Origin: Achromobacter sp. Bel
GTDB lineage: Bacteria; Pseudomonadota; Gammaproteobacteria; Burkholderiales; Burkholderiaceae_B
Assembly (NCBI RefSeq): GCF_012928505.1
Contig: NZ_JABBJN010000001.1
Span: 231,700-295,699, forward strand
Length of the DNA stretch: 64,000 nt
Direction of reading: 5' to 3'
Shown here: positions 60,064 to 64,000 of the stretch, in pieces
Layout: every line of letters begins with the position of its first letter
How positions within the stretch are numbered: the stretch's first letter is position 1
Notes under the pieces: model-generated
What the model saw: only the letters and a program-made list of their open reading frames with translations
Database searches by the model: none
What the model was told of the DNA's origin: nothing
Program-made: the position numbers and the translations under genes

Positions 60064-61583
60064 CAGATCGTCTCCTGGGCGCTGAGGCCCGAGGCCAGCC
60101 TCAGCAGCCGTTCTTCGGTCATTTCGCTGGCGGCCAGTTCTCCGGCCAGACGGCCATCGCGGATCACCAGCGCGCGGTCGCACAAGCCGATGATTTCCGG
60201 CAATTCGGACGAGATCACGACCACGCCAACGCCCTGGCTGGCCAGGTCGCGCAGGATGTGGTGGATCTCGGATTTGGCGCCGACGTCCACGCCGCGCGTG
60301 GGTTCGTCCATCAGCAGTACGGCGGGATGGGTCGCCAGCAGCTTGGCGATCGCCACCTTCTGCTGGTTGCCCCCGGACAGGCTGGCGGCGTCGATGGCCA
60401 CGCCGTTGGACTTGAGCCTGAGCTGCGCGCCCAGTTCCGTGGCCAGGCGCCGTTCCGCGCGCCGGCGCAGCAGGCCGAAGCGCGAACTGATGCGGGCCAG
60501 CGCCATTGACGATATGTTCTGTTCGATGGGCAGGTCCAGGAACAGGCCGGTGGCCTTGCGGTCTTCGCTGAGGTAGGCGATGCCATGGTGCAGAGCGTCG
60601 CCGTAGCGCCGTATGCGCAAGGGCTTTCCGCGCAGCCGCACCACGCCTCGGCGGGCGCGCCGCAAGCCGCACAAGGTCTCGGCCAGTTCGCTGCGGCCCG
60701 CGCCCATCAGGCCCGAAATGCCCAGGATCTCGCCGCGCTTGAGCGTGAACGAGATGTCGTGCACGCACAGGCCGTCGGCGATGCCCTCGACTTCCAGCAA
60801 GGGCATGGCATCTTCGCCCGCCGTCTGCTTGGGCGGGTAGTAGCAGCCCAGGTCGCGTCCGACCATGCTGCGCACCAGCGCGTCCGGTGTCAGGTCGGAC
60901 AATGGGGCGCAGAGCACGTCGCGACCGTCGCGCAGGACGGTGACGCGGTCGCAATGCTGGAAGATTTCGGCCATGCGGTGGCTGATGTAGATGATGCCGA
61001 TGCCTTGCGCTTTCAGGTCGTGCAGCACGCGAAAGAGGGCGGCCGATTCGACTTCGGTCAGCGCTGCGGTGGGTTCGTCCAGGATCAGGACTTTGCAGTC
61101 CAGCGTGAGCGCCTTGGCGATTTCGACCAGTTGCTGGCTGGAAATGCCAAGGGCGTCAACGCGCAGGCCAGGGTCGATCTGTTGCCCCAACTGCGCCAAC
61201 ACCCGGGCTGCGCGTGTGTTCAGGCTGGCGAAGTCCATCCAGGCGCGCGGCCGGGTGGTGATCTCGGGCATGAAGATGTTCTCGGCCACCGTGGCGTCGC
61301 CGCATAGCGCGATTTCCTGGTGCACGAGCCCGATGCCCAGCCGCATGGCGTGGGCCGGCCCGTCGATGACGACGCGTTCGCCGTTCAAGCGGATTTCGCC
61401 TTCGTCGGGCGCGTGGATGCCGTCGATGATTTTCATCAGCGTTGACTTGCCAGCGCCGTTCTCGCCGCACAGGGCGTGGATTTCGCCCCGCAGCAGCGAG
61501 AAATGCACGCCAGCCAGCGCCCGCGACGCCCCGAAACGCTTGGCGATGCCGTGCAGTTCCAGCAGGGGCGGTTGCGCGGTCAT
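60063..61583 (-). CDS. Sugar ABC transporter ATP-binding protein, double-domain (RbsA family)
   Basis: 506 residues from ATG 61583 (overlap ATGA, 61580-61583, with the binding-protein stop). Two nucleotide-binding domains: domain 1 with Walker A GENGAGKST, signature LGISSQQLVEIAKAL and Walker B VLILDEPTAALTE; domain 2 with degenerate Walker A GLMGAGRSE, signature LSGGNQQKVAIAKLL and VLLMDEPTRGVDVGAK. One degenerate site is normal for RbsA/MglA. It energises uptake of a monosaccharide or polyol. Confidence 0.94.
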   Translation of the reverse strand: MTAQPPLLELHGIAKRFGASRALAGVHFSLLRGEIHALCGENGAGKSTLMKIIDGIHAPDEGEIRLNGERVVIDGPAHAMRLGIGLVHQEIALCGDATVAENIFMPEITTRPRAWMDFASLNTRAARVLAQLGQQIDPGLRVDALGISSQQLVEIAKALTLDCKVLILDEPTAALTEVESAALFRVLHDLKAQGIGIIYISHRMAEIFQHCDRVTVLRDGRDVLCAPLSDLTPDALVRSMVGRDLGCYYPPKQTAGEDAMPLLEVEGIADGLCVHDISFTLKRGEILGISGLMGAGRSELAETLCGLRRARRGVVRLRGKPLRIRRYGDALHHGIAYLSEDRKATGLFLDLPIEQNISSMALARISSRFGLLRRRAERRLATELGAQLRLKSNGVAIDAASLSGGNQQKVAIAKLLATHPAVLLMDEPTRGVDVGAKSEIHHILRDLASQGVGVVVISSELPEIIGLCDRALVIRDGRLAGELAASEMTEERLLRLASGLSAQETI

Positions 61584-62620
61584 TCGTTGATGCCCTTGGT
61601 GCCGCGGCGCGCCAGGTACTTGTCCCAGTAGAAGTCGTCGGCGTTGGCTTTGCTGACGATGGACAGGCCGTTGTCCAGGAAGGGCACGGCCATCGGGTTG
61701 GTGCCGTTGCGCTTGGCGTCGTTCATCGGGTCGATCAGTTGCTGGTTGCGCGCCAGGAACAGCAGCATCATGCCCATATAGCCCTGCACGCCCTGGTTCG
61801 GATTGACGGACCCGTAGACTTCGCCCGACTTGATCATGTCCAGGATCTTGGCGTTCACGTCGCAGCACAGCACCTTGATGTTCTTCTTGGTTTCGATGCT
61901 GGCTTGCGCCGCGCCCAGCGCGGAATTGGCTTCGGGCATGAACAGCGCGGCCAGGCCGGGATTGGCCTGCGCCAGGCTCAAGGTGGCCTGGTAGGCCTTG
62001 TTGGGGTCCTGGTTGCTGGCGGCGCGGCCCACGAGTTTCATGCCGGGGTGCTGGGTCTTCATGCGGTTGATGAAGGCGGCGATGCGACGGTCGTGGTTGT
62101 CCTGGCCGGGGTTCTCCAGCACGGCGTAATCGCCTTTGCCGTTCAGCGCCGCGGCGATCGCGTCGGCGGCCTGGGCGCCTTCGCGGTCGTTGTCAGAGGT
62201 GACGAACGATACCCGCTTGGAGTTGGGCGAGTCGGCCGCGAAGGTGACCACGGGAATACCCATCGCCGCGGCGCGGTTGATGGGTTCGATGAACGGATCG
62301 GGGTTCATGGGGTGCAGCAGAATGCCGGCGGGCTTGCGGGCGAGCTCTTGTTCGAACGAGGCCAACTGCTTGTTTACGTCGTACTCGGGCGTGCCCGAAT
62401 AGCGCGTCTTGACGCCCAGCGTGTGGCCCAGCTGTTTCATCATTTCATACACCGGGAACCAGTACTCCACCCCGGACACCATCACGTTCATGACATAGAC
62501 GTCGCTGGCGGCGCCTTTCAGGCCCGTGCCCGGCGAGGCCGGCGCGTGTTGCGCAAAGGCATTGGCCCCTGCCAGGCTGGCGCCCGCAGCGGCTACGGTC
62601 TTCAAGAATTCTCTTCTCAT
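61580..62620 (-). CDS. Sugar-binding periplasmic protein (RbsB/LsrB type) with a Tat-like signal
   Basis: 346 residues from ATG 62620. The N-terminus MRREFLKTVAAAGASLAGANAFAQ carries a twin-arginine motif (RRxFLK) and a weakly hydrophobic core, so export by Tat is likely, unusual for a Peripla_BP_4 protein. The body shows PRVMVSG-like YVMNVMVSGVEYWFPVYEMMKQLG, KQLASFEQELARKPAGILLHPMNP, GIPVVTFAADSPNSKR and ALFMPEANSALGAAQA, as in sugar-binding members (RbsB/LsrB). First gene of the minus-strand operon. Confidence 0.9.
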   Translation of the reverse strand: MRREFLKTVAAAGASLAGANAFAQHAPASPGTGLKGAASDVYVMNVMVSGVEYWFPVYEMMKQLGHTLGVKTRYSGTPEYDVNKQLASFEQELARKPAGILLHPMNPDPFIEPINRAAAMGIPVVTFAADSPNSKRVSFVTSDNDREGAQAADAIAAALNGKGDYAVLENPGQDNHDRRIAAFINRMKTQHPGMKLVGRAASNQDPNKAYQATLSLAQANPGLAALFMPEANSALGAAQASIETKKNIKVLCCDVNAKILDMIKSGEVYGSVNPNQGVQGYMGMMLLFLARNQQLIDPMNDAKRNGTNPMAVPFLDNGLSIVSKANADDFYWDKYLARRGTKGINE

Positions 62621-62700
62621 GTTGCGCTCCTTTTCCTCGCATTGATCCATTGCCTGTTGGCTTGGATACCCGGTGGTGGGCCTGATTGGCTCAACTAGTT

Positions 62701-62798
62701 GTTATGACATCAACTGAACTATATGGCAGTCGAATTATTTCTTTTACTAGGGGAAACACTGCTATTCTGCGGAAAATATCTGTAGACAATGTCATAAC
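62701..62798. promoter_or_regulatory. Divergent operator pair of the sugar locus
   Basis: GTTATGACAT (62701-62710) recurs as its exact complement ATGTCATAAC (62789-62798), the latter directly before the kinase ATG. They sit at the two ends of the intergenic region between the binding-protein gene and the kinase gene. The first copy is embedded in GTTG-N9-CAAC. Together they look like twin operators for one regulator, presumably encoded outside the window. Confidence 0.6.
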
Positions 62799-64000
62799 AT
62801 GAAAGCAGACATATTCCTGGGTATTGACATGGGGTCCACGGGCCTGAAGGCCGTCGCCTTCGAGGCCGGGACGGGGGCCACGCTGGCCACTTCGGGCGGT
62901 GCGATGCCCTATCGGCATCTGCCGGGCGGCGGCTGCGAGTTGTGGTCGGACGCCATCGAGGCTGCGTTGATGCAGGCATTGCGCGGCGTGGCCGAGCAGT
63001 TGGGGCCGCGTGCGGCCGAGGTGCGCGCACTCTGCTGCACGGGACATGGCGCGGGGTTGTATGCGCTGGACGAGCAAGGCCGTTTGCTGGGCGAACGCGC
63101 CGTGGCGTCGACTGACCAGCGGGCCGCGGGGCGCGCGCGCCGGCTGGGAACGCGGCACGGGGACGCCCTGTATCAGGAAGTGGGCTGCCGCCCCTGGGCG
63201 GGGCAGCCCAGCCTGGTGGCGGCGGAACTGTTTGATGCGGAGAGCGGCGGGCACCAGGCGATACGGCACTTGTTGTTCGCCAAGGACTATTTGGGGTTCT
63301 TGCTCAGCGGAGCCATCGCGACTGATGCCAGCGACGTCAGCACCGCAGGCCTGTTGAACCTGGAAACCGGGACGTGGTCGGCGCTAGCGTTCGAGGCGGC
63401 GGGCCTGGCGGCATTGATGCCGCGCGCCTTGCCGCCGATCGTGCCCACGGGCACGGTGATCGGGCACCTGCTGGCGGCGCGCGCGGCGGCCTGCGGATTG
63501 CCTGCGGGCCTGCCGATCGCCATGGGCGCGATTGACCTGCTGGCGTCGCTGTCCGCAGTGGGGGCCGTGAAAAGCGGCCATGCGGTCGCCGTGTTCGGGA
63601 CCTGGTGCGTGAATGCGGTGGTGGCGGCCGCGCGCGAGCCCAAACCCGAGGTCGGCGCGATCGTGCGCCACGGCCCGCAGGCGTCGCGGCTCTATCTTGA
63701 GAACAGCCCGTCGTCCATGGCGAATGTGGCCTGGCTGGCGCGCACGTTGCAGTTCGAAGATGCGACGGCTGCGGTGGAGTGCGCGATGTCGGTGCCGCTG
63801 GGGGCCGAGGGCCTGCGCTTTCTGCCGTTCATCAACGGGGGCGGCGTGGCGGCCGGCGCTGCGGCGGGATTCGTGGGGTTGAAGGGGCATCACGGCCGCG
63901 CGCACATGGCGCGGGCAGTGATCGACGGGGTGGCCGCATTGCATGCCTGGCACCTGAGGCGTCTGGCCGCGCGCGGCCTGGGCGTGCCGGGCCGGGTGGC
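62799..64000 (+). CDS. FGGY-family carbohydrate kinase, partial (C-terminus outside window)
   Basis: About 400 residues visible, open at the right edge. It starts MKADIFLGIDMGSTGLKAVAFEA, the FGGY phosphate-1 motif, with substrate residues in ALCCTGHGAGLYALD and LASTDQRAAG-like segments, and a second-domain start at AVAVFGTWCVNAVV. The domain carrying the C-terminal ATP motif is at least partly outside. It would phosphorylate the imported sugar or polyol. It is divergent from the transport operon and shares the operator pair at 62701-62798; symbol not given because the substrate is unknown. Confidence 0.88.
   Translation, partial: MKADIFLGIDMGSTGLKAVAFEAGTGATLATSGGAMPYRHLPGGGCELWSDAIEAALMQALRGVAEQLGPRAAEVRALCCTGHGAGLYALDEQGRLLGERAVASTDQRAAGRARRLGTRHGDALYQEVGCRPWAGQPSLVAAELFDAESGGHQAIRHLLFAKDYLGFLLSGAIATDASDVSTAGLLNLETGTWSALAFEAAGLAALMPRALPPIVPTGTVIGHLLAARAAACGLPAGLPIAMGAIDLLASLSAVGAVKSGHAVAVFGTWCVNAVVAAAREPKPEVGAIVRHGPQASRLYLENSPSSMANVAWLARTLQFEDATAAVECAMSVPLGAEGLRFLPFINGGGVAAGAAAGFVGLKGHHGRAHMARAVIDGVAALHAWHLRRLAARGLGVPGRV

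Overview
The window is about 65% GC and very gene-dense. It carries guaB-guaA, two Bug-type (TctC-like) solute receptors, seven LysR-type regulators plus a LysR remnant, and a TpsB/TpsA pair beside a chaperone-usher fimbrial locus. This mix points to a betaproteobacterium of the Alcaligenaceae, most likely Achromobacter or a close Bordetella relative. That assignment is inferred from gene content and protein resemblance; there is no rRNA in the window.

Layout. 1-679: 3'-truncated SAM methyltransferase. 785-11352 (minus): a nine-gene operon with ATGA start/stop overlaps at its 5' half (LysR regulator, flavin monooxygenase, complete Opp/Dpp-type ABC importer, BAAT-like acyl hydrolase, AhpD/CMD protein). 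11640-14130: small proteins, an OmpA-family protein with a secreted partner, and an Imm1-like protein. 14149-17216: 2-hydroxyacid dehydrogenase and Bug receptor with a divergent LysR. 17245-19905: DCC-family protein, an HdeD membrane domain fused to a permuted papain-like domain, and a DUF2239 protein. 20155-23313: guaB and guaA, separated by a strong hairpin and closed by a textbook terminator.

23476-29600 looks accessory. Two divergent LysR-controlled cassettes (dimeric-barrel protein/tautomerase/MBL hydrolase; DJ-1-like/MFS efflux) end in a decayed LysR gene and a terminator. GC is visibly lower in the MBL gene. 29805-35574 holds a Bug receptor and then a methionine block: a MesD-type core methionine synthase, its partner MesX (DUF1852), an NADPH:FMN reductase, a divergent MetR-like regulator with a palindromic operator, and a MetF-like protein. 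35666-43435 is mixed: secreted protein, YcaQ-like glycosylase, LysR/SDR/tautomerase, MBL hydrolase with TetR and twin operators, and a COG2509 flavoprotein.

43794-56303 is a surface-adhesion locus: pilin, chaperone, usher, second chaperone and tip adhesin on plus; a convergent TpsB-TpsA two-partner secretion system (FHA-like exoprotein with an ESPR signal and GLUG repeats) on minus; and an orphan RcsB-like response regulator next to an AT-rich promoter region. A chromosomal APH(3')-like kinase follows. 57172-64000 is a carbohydrate catabolic locus: Tat-signal binding protein, RbsA/RbsC-type ABC transporter, aldo/keto reductase, LsrF/DeoC-type aldolase, and a divergent FGGY kinase cut by the window end, with a shared inverted-repeat operator.

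No tRNA, rRNA, CRISPR array, intact insertion sequence or integrase was recognised.
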